The position numbers and the translations under genes are program-made. The notes below the pieces were generated by a model. The model saw only the letters and a list, made by a program, of their open reading frames with translations. It ran no database searches and was not told where the DNA came from. From the NCBI GenBank assembly GCA_009694745.1, contig SHUF01000015.1:1-53166 (forward strand): 53,166 bases of DNA. The letters are read 5' to 3'. This document shows, piece after piece, positions 40,894 through 48,349 of the stretch; position 1 is the stretch's first letter; each line of letters starts with the position of its first letter. The stretch is from Acidobacteriota bacterium (GTDB lineage: Bacteria > Acidobacteriota > Vicinamibacteria > Vicinamibacterales > SCN-69-37).

Positions 40894-41904
40894 GTGGGCG
40901 GCTACGTCGTGCAGCGGGGCAGCGATGTGGCGTTGTTCGGGACGGTGTATTCAAACCCGAGCCTGCTCGAGGCGATGGGCGATCACCAGATTCGCACCAA
41001 TCGCGCGCTCGTCGATCGCCTCCTGCCGCGCGAAGCCATCCAGGCCCAGGCCGTCGTCATTGGCCATTCCCATTACGACCATCTGATGGACACGCCGTAC
41101 ATCGCAAACGCGTATGCGACGAATGCGAAAGTGTACGGCAGCCGCACGACTGCGTCGCTCATCGCGTCGAGCCTGCCCCCGGCCCGGCTTGTGGATGTGG
41201 GCCCAGCGGCCGCAGCCGGCAAGGGCATCGACATCAACAGCGCTGCCGGCGCCACGCCTCGCATGCGCCTGTGGCCCATCGCTTCCGTACACTCGGATCA
41301 GTTTCGTGTGATGGTGCCGCTGAGCGGCGTCAACATTCCGTTCCATGTGTGGCGCGGTGAGGTGTCTGAGCCGCTGACCACGCTGCCGGCCCACTCCAGC
41401 GGTTGGGCCGAAGGCGAGGTCTACGCCTATCTGCTGGACTTCCTTGATGACCAGGGTCGTGTGGAGTTCCGGATTTATTATCAGGATTCTGGCACGGACG
41501 CGCCCATGGGTTTCCCCTGGGGCGGAAAGGAACCGCCCGACGGCAAACGCGTGGATGTGTCGCTCATTTGTCTGGGAGGCGACTTCGAGCACCTTCACAA
41601 CCATCCCGAAGCCATCATCAAGGCCACGCGGCCGCGCTACCTTCTGCTGGGCCATTGGGAAAAGTTCTTTGTAGCGCAGGACGACATCTGTCGCACGAGC
41701 ACAGTGCGGGCCATCCCGCTGCAAGACACGCACTATTTCATCCGCCGCGCAAAGGCGGCCATGAAAAGCGCGCGGCTGGACGGCAAACCCATCGTCCCCT
41801 GCCCTACGGCGTCGGTCTTAAACTTCCCGATCGATCCCGCCAACCACGCCGCGGTCCACAAAGCGATGAAGAAGCCAAGCACGACGTACGAGTTCGGCAG
41901 GTAA
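40894..41904 (+). CDS. MBL-fold metallohydrolase, leader lost through in-frame stop
   Basis: The 336 codons from GTG 40894 encode a metallo-beta-lactamase-fold protein with the metal box HSHYDHLMD and later metal-binding histidines (SVHSDQF, LLGHWEKF). It resembles NAPE-PLD/UlaG-type hydrolases. GTG 40894 has no ribosome-binding site and lies inside the first beta strand. The natural N-terminus, with a lipoprotein signal, is encoded at 40729-40881 in the same frame and is cut off by TAA. If translated from the GTG it would be cytoplasmic. The neighbouring downstream gene is also broken, so this is likely part of a decaying stretch. Confidence 0.75.
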   Translation: MGGYVVQRGSDVALFGTVYSNPSLLEAMGDHQIRTNRALVDRLLPREAIQAQAVVIGHSHYDHLMDTPYIANAYATNAKVYGSRTTASLIASSLPPARLVDVGPAAAAGKGIDINSAAGATPRMRLWPIASVHSDQFRVMVPLSGVNIPFHVWRGEVSEPLTTLPAHSSGWAEGEVYAYLLDFLDDQGRVEFRIYYQDSGTDAPMGFPWGGKEPPDGKRVDVSLICLGGDFEHLHNHPEAIIKATRPRYLLLGHWEKFFVAQDDICRTSTVRAIPLQDTHYFIRRAKAAMKSARLDGKPIVPCPTASVLNFPIDPANHAAVHKAMKKPSTTYEFGR

Positions 41905-41933
41905 TCACCCTCACGCCTGCCAAGTGGTGAGAT

Positions 41934-41939
41934 TATACT
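41934..41939 (+). promoter_or_regulatory. Putative -10 box (TATACT) before the decayed FN3 gene
   Basis: TATACT lies 7 nt before ATG 41947, the same arrangement as in intact genes of this window. Confidence 0.35.
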
Positions 41940-41946
41940 GCGGGGC

Positions 41947-43538
41947 ATGAACAGGTAAATCTTGCGGGTCGCCCTCGCGGCACTAGGTTCGCTGTGTGTC
42001 GCTGCGGTGGCCGCGCACACCTCAGCGCCTGTTGATCGCACGTGCGCCACAAGCACCACGCTCGAGGCGTTGGCCACGTGCATCCGCACCCAGATGCCAC
42101 AGTCGGGCTCCAACGGGTTTGTCGAGTAGAGCCTGGCCGAACAGGCCGACTGGCGATGGACCGGCAACCAGATGCGGGGCGGCGCCTGCAACTTCCCTCC
42201 GCCGAGCACCATGAGCGGTCGCGCAGGTCAGAACGTTCACAGATACCAGCAACGGGCGCGACTATTGCCTACTGATGGAAGTGGCCGACGCAAACAATAA
42301 CGGCTACGTGGACCGCGGCTGGGGCACGTTCATCACCTACAACGGCGCCACGCGCGAACTCAGTCACCAGGCGCCCCACCCCATCTCGGACAGCACCACC
42401 GAGAGCCAGGCGATTGGCGTGTTCAAGGGCACCGACTCACGCAGCTACCTGATGGCGGGCGCTCATCGGCTGGCCAATGCGGCGTCCAGCACGTGCCAGG
42501 CCTCCTACGGCCAGGCTGACGCCGCGCACAACACGGCGAATATGTTCAAAACGCGACGAATCTGGAACTGATGGCGTGGTACGGCACAGACGATTGGCAC
42601 GCCATCCAGTGGCACGGGATGGCCGCCGATACGTGCGCCAGCACGGATGTGTATCTGTCGCATGGGAGGAACGTGACGCCCACAGCGGGCGACCCAATTT
42701 CGGTGCTGCGCTCCAACGCGCTCTCGCACCACCCGGCGTGGGATGTGGATGTGACCGGGGCCGGCGTCTGCAGCCTGAATGCCACCGACAACACCCAGGG
42801 CCGTGTGATCAACGGCGTCGCCGCGGCGAATGCCTGCGGCACGGCGGCCACCAGCTACACCGGCCGGTTCCTGCACATCGAGCAGGACCCTGCCTTCCGG
42901 AGTGCCGCCGATTGGGTGGGCCCCGTCACCGATACGTGGCCTGCGATGGCCCCTCCCACGGTGCCGCCGGCGCCGAGCGGATTGACCGCCACAGCAACCT
43001 CATCGAGCCAGGTCACATTGGGTTGGGTGGACAACGCCGCGAACGAAGACGGCTTCAGCATCGAGCGGTCCACCGACAACAGCACCTTTACGCTGCTCGC
43101 CACGGTCGCAGTATCCGCCACTGGCGGTGTGGACACCGCCCTGGCCTCGGCCAAGGCGTACTACTACCGCCTGCGGGCGTTCAACGTGGCCGGCAACTTT
43201 GCGTATTCGAACACGGCCAGCGCCACCACGCATGCGCCGCCACCTCCGCCTCCGCCGGCGCCGCCTGCCGCACCGACAAATCTGAAGGCGCAAACCGACA
43301 GGCCACCATCAAGTTGACCTGGACGGCCTCATCGAGCCTGAACATCACAAACATCCGCGTGTATCGCTCCACGGTCAGCGGTGGGCCTTACACCGTGATT
43401 GCGACGCTCCCGAAGACCACGACGTTCACCAATTCGGGACTGACCATCGGCACCACCTACCACTACGTCGTCTCTGCCGTGAACAGCAGCGGACAGGTCA
43501 GCGGATATTCCAATCAGGCGTCGAAGACCGCGCGGTAG
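41947..43538 (+). pseudogene. Decayed secreted protein with two fibronectin III-like domains
   Basis: A single ancestral gene broken at five points. ATG 41947 leads into a signal peptide, but codon 4 is TAA (41956); another TAG is at 42127. A frameshift near 42217 moves the reading to TFTDTSNGRDYC and MEVADANNNGYVDRGWG. A second shift near 42530 moves it to YVQNATNLELMAWYGTDDWH. A third near 43290 moves it to RQATIKLTWTASSS. The N-terminal half is an unrecognised domain; the C-terminal half has two FN3 repeats (SGLTATATSSSQVTLGW and LTWTASSSLNITNIRVYRS) joined by a proline run. Homopolymer or sequencing error cannot be excluded, but the two nonsense codons argue for real decay. Confidence 0.85.
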
Positions 43539-43544
43539 GGCACT

Positions 43545-44390
43545 TCAGACCACGACGGACCGCGCGGCCAGCAACGGCTCGGCCAGGTCGGCGCGCCCGT
43601 CGATCTGTACCGCCGCGCGCGCGGCATCACCTTTCAGCGCGTTAAACAGCAACCGCCACGCCGCGTCGTCTGACATCCGCACACGCGTCGTCGGCGCCTC
43701 AGGCGCGCCGGCTTGAATCGCCCAGCGGCCGGGATCACGCACAAGCGTCCACTGCCCCCTGGCGGGTCCGGTCACGTCGAGCGCGACCGTGTCCCCGTCG
43801 GTCGCGGCAACATCGCGATACGCGTGCGGCAGACCACGCAAGGCGATTTCAAGGACGGCGTGAAGGAAGCGCGCGTTCTCAAGCGGCGCGGCGCCGACGG
43901 CCAGGCGGATCTGCTGCTGGTGATGCCAGAGCTCGGTAAACTCGCGACCGATATCGAACCAGCCATCTGATGTTTGCTCCCCGGCCCATGACACCCCGAA
44001 CAACGCGGGCGCATCCATCGGGAGGGCTTCGAAGAAGTCGGCCAACTCGATGGTGGCCTTCTCCACCAGATCGGTCAGTAGGCGCGTACTCAGCCGGCGG
44101 CTCGCGTCCACCCAGTCGGCGTTGATGCCGTTGATGAAGTCCACGAACTCGCGCTCGGACGTGATTGGGCGCTTCGGCGGCGGTGGCGCCAGCGCGTCTC
44201 GATGGAACGACAACCGGCGCATCGAGAAGTCCACGATGTGCGCCACCACATCGCGCACGACCCATGTGCCCGCGATGGTCGGCTTCTCGAAGTCGGCCGG
44301 CGCCATCCCCCGAAGCAGCGTGACGAGTTCGGTGGCAACAGGACGAAAGAGCGCGCGGGTATCGGTGGGCGGCATGGGTGTCAGGGACAT
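43545..44390 (-). CDS. Maleylpyruvate isomerase N-terminal-domain (mycothiol-dependent type) protein
   Basis: A 281-aa DinB-superfamily protein. The N-terminal helical domain has the metal-type histidine in WVVRDVVAHIVDFSMRRL and another in ELWHHQQQIRLAVG. The C-terminal part (from about 205) forms an SCP2/MDMPI_C-like domain (VRMSDDAAWRLLFNALKG). These proteins are annotated as maleylpyruvate isomerases, but few members have that activity and mycothiol is not expected in this phylum. Start at ATG 44390 is supported by a TAGAAT box 6 nt upstream. A REP-like element lies upstream. Confidence 0.82.
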   Translation of the reverse strand: MSLTPMPPTDTRALFRPVATELVTLLRGMAPADFEKPTIAGTWVVRDVVAHIVDFSMRRLSFHRDALAPPPPKRPITSEREFVDFINGINADWVDASRRLSTRLLTDLVEKATIELADFFEALPMDAPALFGVSWAGEQTSDGWFDIGREFTELWHHQQQIRLAVGAAPLENARFLHAVLEIALRGLPHAYRDVAATDGDTVALDVTGPARGQWTLVRDPGRWAIQAGAPEAPTTRVRMSDDAAWRLLFNALKGDAARAAVQIDGRADLAEPLLAARSVVV

Positions 44391-44396
44391 CGGACG

Positions 44397-44402
44397 ATTC
44401 TA
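44397..44402 (-). promoter_or_regulatory. Putative -10 box (TAGAAT), leaderless arrangement
   Basis: TAGAAT on the minus strand, then 6 nt, then ATG 44390. Confidence 0.45.
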
Positions 44403-44411
44403 TCGTTGCGG

Positions 44412-44491
44412 CACGGGCTAAAGCCCATGCCCTCCGTACTGGGCCCCTGCCCTCCGCTAGGGTACGGAGGTCCCGGGCTTCAGCCCGGGAC
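44412..44491. repeat. REP-like double hairpin
   Basis: CACGGGCT-AA-AGCCCATG (44412-44429), a linker with CCTCCGTAC and GGTACGGAGG, and GTCCCGGGCT-TC-AGCCCGGGAC (44470-44491). It is the reverse-complement orientation of the unit at 19193-19272. It separates two genes on the minus strand. Confidence 0.9.
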
Positions 44492-44499
44492 TGCCTCCT

Positions 44500-45039
44500 T
44501 CACACCGGGTAGCCGAGAATCGAGGCCAGGCTGCGGTCGAATTCTGGCAGCACGCCGGAGGCGATGGGCTCAAGGCGTGCGTGTGTGGTGCGCAGGCGCA
44601 CCTGGCCGTCACGGAAGTGCAGCACCTCTACGCGGCCGGTGAGCTGATGCACCAGCCAGCACTCGCGGACGCCGTGATCGCAAAACCAGGCCACGCGCTC
44701 GTCGGTATCGCCAATGCGAGGCTTGGGCGACAGCACCTCGATAACGAGGTCTGGCGGGCCGAAGACCTTCTGGCTGACAACCGCCGCGCCTCCGTTGAGG
44801 ATTACAAACAGGTCAGGCTGCACGACCAGCGGTCCCTGGGCGTCGAGCACCACATCGAGTGGCGCCAGCCAGACTCGGCCCAACTGCCGGCTCCTGACAT
44901 GTTCGTGCAGCGCCAAATACAGTGCGCCCACCGCCTCCTGGTGCATCGGCGTCGGCGATTCCGCCACGCGCATCGCGCCGTAGATCAGCTCCTGGGGCAC
45001 CAACGATTCCGGTGTCTCGAAGTACTCCCGCAACGTCAT
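44500..45039 (-). CDS. Uma2 family (DUF820) predicted endonuclease
   Basis: A 179-aa restriction-endonuclease-fold protein. ATG 45039 begins the conserved MTLREYFETPESLVPQELIYG. The active-site-like motif is the aspartate and ExK-type region in QPDLFVIL and PDLVIEVLSPKPRIGD, and the C-terminal ECWLVHQLTGRVEVLHF strand is typical. Uma2 proteins are often found in multiple copies and their role is unresolved. An upstream start at 45132 is possible but would overlap the divergent smr gene. The stop lies close to a REP-like element. Confidence 0.85.
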   Translation of the reverse strand: MTLREYFETPESLVPQELIYGAMRVAESPTPMHQEAVGALYLALHEHVRSRQLGRVWLAPLDVVLDAQGPLVVQPDLFVILNGGAAVVSQKVFGPPDLVIEVLSPKPRIGDTDERVAWFCDHGVRECWLVHQLTGRVEVLHFRDGQVRLRTTHARLEPIASGVLPEFDRSLASILGYPV

Positions 45040-45117
45040 GTCGACGACGGTGCCATCGTCTGTGGCGAGGACGCAAGCAAGAAGATCGTGCCAACGTGCC
45101 ACAATGCGACGAGACAC

Positions 45118-45675
45118 ATGGTCACAAGGCACCCGCGCAAGAACGTTCAGTCGTCGGCAGAGGTGTCACCTGACGACATGGCGTTGTTCGAGCGTGAGGT
45201 GGCGGATGCGCAGCCGCTGGCGAAGGGCGATGCAGAGCGCGTGCGCGTAGCGCCACCAGCGGCAACATCGGGGTCCAGGAGTCCTGGGGTCCTGGGGTCG
45301 TCTGTAAAGACCACTGAAGATCTCGCGCCGGCGTTGGAGTCGTACGCGGCGCCGGGGGTGGACCGTCGGGAGTTGCGCAAGCTCAGGCGAGGCGACTACC
45401 CGCCTGAAATACGACTCGACCTGCACGGCCTGATGGCGGCTGAGGCCGTGGCGCGGGTGACCCGGGTGCTGGCCGCCGGCTCGGGACAACGCCCGCGCTG
45501 CCTGTGTGTGGTGCACGGGCGCGGACTGCGGTCGCCGGGGAACGTGGCGGTGCTGAAGCCTCGCGTGCGCGAGGCTCTTCGCGGGCATCCCGCCGTGCTC
45601 GCGTTCACCGACGCGCCGTCGAATGATGGCGGCCCTGGCGCGGTCTATGTGTTGTTGAGGCGGTCACACACGTGA
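45118..45675 (+). CDS. Smr domain protein
   Basis: A 185-aa protein. ATG 45118 gives a basic N-terminus leading into EVSPDDMALFEREVADAQPL, typical of the stand-alone Smr family; ATG 45178 is an alternative. The Smr nuclease-like domain has both signature motifs, LDLHGLMAAEAV and CVVHGRGLRS. A region around residues 51-62 (GSRSPGVLGSS) is encoded by a G-rich repeat (45270-45299) resembling an intergenic repeat at 12008. It overlaps the DoxX gene by four bases (GTGA). Smr proteins can nick branched DNA or cleave RNA; the target here is unknown. Confidence 0.85.
   Translation: MVTRHPRKNVQSSAEVSPDDMALFEREVADAQPLAKGDAERVRVAPPAATSGSRSPGVLGSSVKTTEDLAPALESYAAPGVDRRELRKLRRGDYPPEIRLDLHGLMAAEAVARVTRVLAAGSGQRPRCLCVVHGRGLRSPGNVAVLKPRVREALRGHPAVLAFTDAPSNDGGPGAVYVLLRRSHT
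45270..45299 (+). repeat. G-rich tandem repeat inside smr
   Basis: GTCCTGGG units in frame within the Smr gene's linker. It shares GGGGTCCTGGGG with the intergenic repeat at 12008-12048. Confidence 0.7.
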
Positions 45676-46040
45676 AGGTGAAGCTCTGGTCGCGCTATCT
45701 GCTCGGCGTGTTGTTCATTGCCGCCGGCGTGAATCACTTCGTCGGCCCGGCGTTTTATGTGGCGATGATGCCGGCGTATCTGCCGTGGCACGCGGAGCTG
45801 GTGTTCATCAGCGGAGTTGCCGAGGCTGCGCTTGGTGGCCTGCTTTTGTTCAGGCGTTGGGCCGTGTGGGCGGGATGGGGGCTCATCGCGTTGCTCGTGG
45901 CGGTGTTCCCTGCCAACGTGCAGATGGCGTTGCATCCCGATTTCTATCCGTCACTTTCGACAACGGTGTTGTGGCTGCGACTGCCGTTGCAGGCCGTGTT
46001 CATCGCGTGGGCGTGGTGGTACACGCGGCCGGAGGGCTGA
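45672..46040 (+). CDS. DoxX-like membrane protein
   Basis: A 122-aa protein with four hydrophobic helices. The N-terminus WSRYLLGVLFIAAGVNHFVGP and the motif PAYLPWHAELVFISGVAE are typical of the DoxX-like family. Start GTG 45672 overlaps the smr stop. It probably acts as a small membrane redox or unknown-function protein. It converges on a broken gene, with a long palindromic region between. Confidence 0.88.
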   Translation: MKVKLWSRYLLGVLFIAAGVNHFVGPAFYVAMMPAYLPWHAELVFISGVAEAALGGLLLFRRWAVWAGWGLIALLVAVFPANVQMALHPDFYPSLSTTVLWLRLPLQAVFIAWAWWYTRPEG

Positions 46041-46066
46041 GGCCTACGAGTGCCCAGGAGCGGCAT

Positions 46067-46222
46067 CGTAGGGCGTGGCTTTAGCGCGGTTTCCAATTCG
46101 GCGTAGCGGAAACCGCCCGGAGGGCACGGGCTTCAGCCCGTGCCGCGCGTCCCGGGCTGAAGCCCGGTACCTCCGAACGCCTACGGTGAACTGAAACACG
46201 CTTTAGCCGCGCCAATTCGGCT
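46067..46222. repeat. Composite REP-like palindrome region
   Basis: Several hairpins in a row: the CGTAGGGCGTGGCTTTAGC element shared with 15075; GCGGTTTCC with GGAAACCGC (46086-46116); ACGGGCTTCAGCCCGT (about 46126); CCCGGGCTGAAGCCCGG (about 46151); and a partial copy of the first element. It fills the gap between DoxX and the broken gene. No coding content is seen. Confidence 0.85.
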
Positions 46223-46466
46223 ACCGTGGCCGTTGGGCCTTCACTTCGGTCAGGATCTCGCCGAGCACAAGGTCGTGGCGATCGAGGCGCCGAGCGAGCC
46301 GACCCTCGGACTACCTGATCTCTTGCCGCAGCTCTCCGCGCAGCTTGCCGAAGCAACTGGTCGTGTAGTCGCGCTGGTCGAGGAACCCCTGCGTCACCTC
46401 GTCGAATCGCTCGTCAAGACTCTTCGCGGCTGGGTTGGTCGGGGCATTCAAGGGTTGCTCTGGCAT
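46221..46466 (-). pseudogene. Small coiled-coil protein gene split by an amber codon
   Basis: ATG 46466 with GGAG five bases upstream opens MPEQPLNAPTNPAAKSLDER, continuing FDEVTQGFLDQRDYTTSCFG and KLRGELRQEIR, then TAG at 46313-46311. In the same frame it continues SEGRLARRLDRHDLVLGEIL to TEVKAQRPR and a second TAG at 46223-46221. Both halves have the same coiled-coil character (heptads of Leu/Phe with charged residues), so the internal TAG likely interrupts one ~81-residue protein. Function unknown. Confidence 0.6.
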
Positions 46467-46528
46467 AGCGGCTCCAAGAATTGCTGAGTCTAGCATCGTC
46501 GGGAACGCGCGCGTCGGTGGGTGGTACA

Positions 46529-47056
46529 TCAATCGTTCCTGAACCCAATCTTCTTGTCACCGCCTTTCGGCGGAGCCACAAGTTGGCGGATCGCCTCAAA
46601 GACGTGTGCGAACTGTCCGTCGTATTTCCGTTCAAGCGTTTCCAGTTTGCGCGCCAGCCCATCAGTGGATTCCAGCATGCGCCTCAACTCTACGGAGGCA
46701 CGCATGATCTCGATGTTGACCGCCACAGCGCGAGGGCTCTTCAAGACTCCAGACAGCATCGCCACTCCCTGTTCGGTAAAGACATACGGCCGGAGTCGGC
46801 GCCCGCCGTGAACACTTGCGATCACAATTTGTGATCTCAAGTTCGCCCACTCGCCAGCAGCGAGTTGGCACATGAAGTCCCTCCGGAAGCGCTCGAGATT
46901 TCGACGAACCGACTGATTGAGGACGCGGGTCTCGACGCCATACAGTTCCGCCAGATCCGCATCCAACAGCACCTTATGGCCACGGATGAGGAGGATCGAC
47001 CTGGTGATCCAGCCCTCGTCAGCCAGTCCTCTCCCCGAACGCCTCCACCACCTCAA
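46529..47056 (-). CDS. ORF6N domain DNA-binding protein
   Basis: A 175-aa protein. The ORF6N domain spans about residues 18-105: [65 protein letters not shown]-terminal coiled coil follows ([22 protein letters not shown]). ORF6N proteins are widespread in prophages and mobile regions and are presumed DNA-binding regulators. Start TTG 47056 overlaps the upstream 77-aa gene by 38 bases; no ATG is available, so the exact start is uncertain. It may be an independent passenger next to the MoxR operon. Confidence 0.82.
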   Translation of the reverse strand: MRWWRRSGRGLADEGWITRSILLIRGHKVLLDADLAELYGVETRVLNQSVRRNLERFRRDFMCQLAAGEWANLRSQIVIASVHGGRRLRPYVFTEQGVAMLSGVLKSPRAVAVNIEIMRASVELRRMLESTDGLARKLETLERKYDGQFAHVFEAIRQLVAPPKGGDKKIGFRND

Positions 47057-47252
47057 TCCACATGGCCAGTTCGGTTGATGACGGTGGGAACTCGTAGGCG
47101 TGGTGATGGCAGGCGCGGCGCAGGCTGGTCCAGGCCCACGCGACGCGGCCGGCCAGCTCTTCGTCCCCCAGATAGCGGCGCAGACACAGAAGCTGCGCGT
47201 GTGTGGGCGCCTGTGACACTTGAGGCGCGCGTGTATACGAGCCGTCGCTCAC
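47019..47252 (-). CDS. 77-aa protein of unknown function, last gene of the MoxR/MetK-like operon
   Basis: Start GTG 47252 overlaps the MetK-like stop (GTGA). The sequence has a helical middle ([20 protein letters not shown]) and a His-rich stretch ([21 protein letters not shown]). No family is recognised. Its strict coupling to the MetK-like gene suggests a partner or small regulator of that enzyme (inference). Confidence 0.65.
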   Translation of the reverse strand: MSDGSYTRAPQVSQAPTHAQLLCLRRYLGDEELAGRVAWAWTSLRRACHHHAYEFPPSSTELAMWIEVVEAFGERTG

Positions 47253-48349
47253 CCGGTCGTGCCCTGCAAGCGCAGCCCCTGGTTCCACGGCAACTCCGGG
47301 TCGGTGAAGTGTCCACCGGCCCCGAGTGCGGCGATATGACGACCGCCGCGATACCGCTCTCGAGCCGCCGACTGCGCGTACCAACTCGGCGGCAGCCGCT
47401 CGCCACGCCCTTCCATCTCGTACACCACGTCGAGCGGCACGTCGCAATTGGGCGCATACGCCACCACCACACGACACTCGCGCGCGCCTGTCTGCACGGC
47501 AGTGAGGGCCGCTTGCCGCGCCGAGTAGGACCCGGCCCGATCGATGTGGCTGAGGTCCTTGCCCGACAGTGCCCCACCGCCAATCGCCACCCGCGGTCCG
47601 TAGTAGTCCACCACCAGCTTCCGCCCGGTCTGTCCGTTGTCTCCCTCGCTCCCGCCGTTGACCCACGGGCCGTTGGGATTCACGAGCAGTTCAATGTCGT
47701 CGAACGGAGCCCTCCACCTACAATCGCCGCCCTGCAGCACCGTGTAGGCGTCGCGAAGGTCCTCGACGACATGTGTGGTCAGGTCCAAGGCGGACACCTC
47801 CGGCAATTGCTGCAGCGACACCAGGACCTGCTCCACATGCCACTCGTCTGAACTCTCACGGACGCGAACCAGCAGCTTGCCGTCGGGGCCCTGCCCTTTC
47901 AGCCTTCCGCTTCGGCAACTCTGCGCCAGCGCCCGGCCGAAGGCGTGCACCAGATGGTGTTCCGGCGGAAGCCATCCGACCTTCGCGTCGTAGCCGGCCC
48001 ACCCCACAGAGATGCACTGGTCGTTCACGCGGTCCGTCCAGGTGCGCGCATCCGCGCGATGCTGGCACACCGTGTCGCGCACTTCATACCGGCTGGCGTC
48101 AATGGCGTTGGGCGCCACATAGCCGATGCGTCTTCCAGTGGCACGTACGATGTCTGCCAGGTCACGCGCCAGGGGCTTGCGAGTGACGATGCCCCCGGTG
48201 AGGAAGACCTGGTCGGACCAGACACTCATCTCCACCTGGCAGTAGGCGCGCGGGTCAGCCTTGTAGCATTCAGCGACGATGGCGTCGGCGACCTGATCAC
48301 AGAACTTGTCCGGATGGCCCGGCAGTACGGCTTCGCTTATGCGGATCAT
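47249..48349 (-). CDS. Divergent S-adenosylmethionine synthetase (MetK-like)
   Basis: A 366-aa protein. ATG 48349 overlaps the VWA gene stop (ATGA) and follows GAGG. It keeps key MetK elements: GHPDKFCDQVADAI, NPNGPWVNGGSEGDNGQTGRK, the P-loop-like GGGALSGKDLSHIDRAGSY and a lysine in the GPDGKLLVRV strand. It would make AdoMet from ATP and methionine. Differences from housekeeping MetK include LPGHPDK in place of the usual SEGHPDK and a shorter, altered loop region around NDQCISVGWAGYD. Location in a MoxR/VWA operon instead of a methionine context is unusual. Whether the product is AdoMet or a related compound is open. Confidence 0.85.
   Translation of the reverse strand: MIRISEAVLPGHPDKFCDQVADAIVAECYKADPRAYCQVEMSVWSDQVFLTGGIVTRKPLARDLADIVRATGRRIGYVAPNAIDASRYEVRDTVCQHRADARTWTDRVNDQCISVGWAGYDAKVGWLPPEHHLVHAFGRALAQSCRSGRLKGQGPDGKLLVRVRESSDEWHVEQVLVSLQQLPEVSALDLTTHVVEDLRDAYTVLQGGDCRWRAPFDDIELLVNPNGPWVNGGSEGDNGQTGRKLVVDYYGPRVAIGGGALSGKDLSHIDRAGSYSARQAALTAVQTGARECRVVVAYAPNCDVPLDVVYEMEGRGERLPPSWYAQSAARERYRGGRHIAALGAGGHFTDPELPWNQGLRLQGTTG

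Noticed and set aside
28666-46313. Genome-wide recoding of TAG as a sense codon
   Set aside because: Several intact genes (POT transporter, TPM protein, YkgJ-type protein, ferritin) end with TAG at the expected family length, so TAG is a normal stop here. The internal stops also include TAA.
47249-48349. MetK-like gene as a decayed copy of housekeeping metK
   Set aside because: The frame is full length, the catalytic motifs are intact and it is translationally coupled on both sides.
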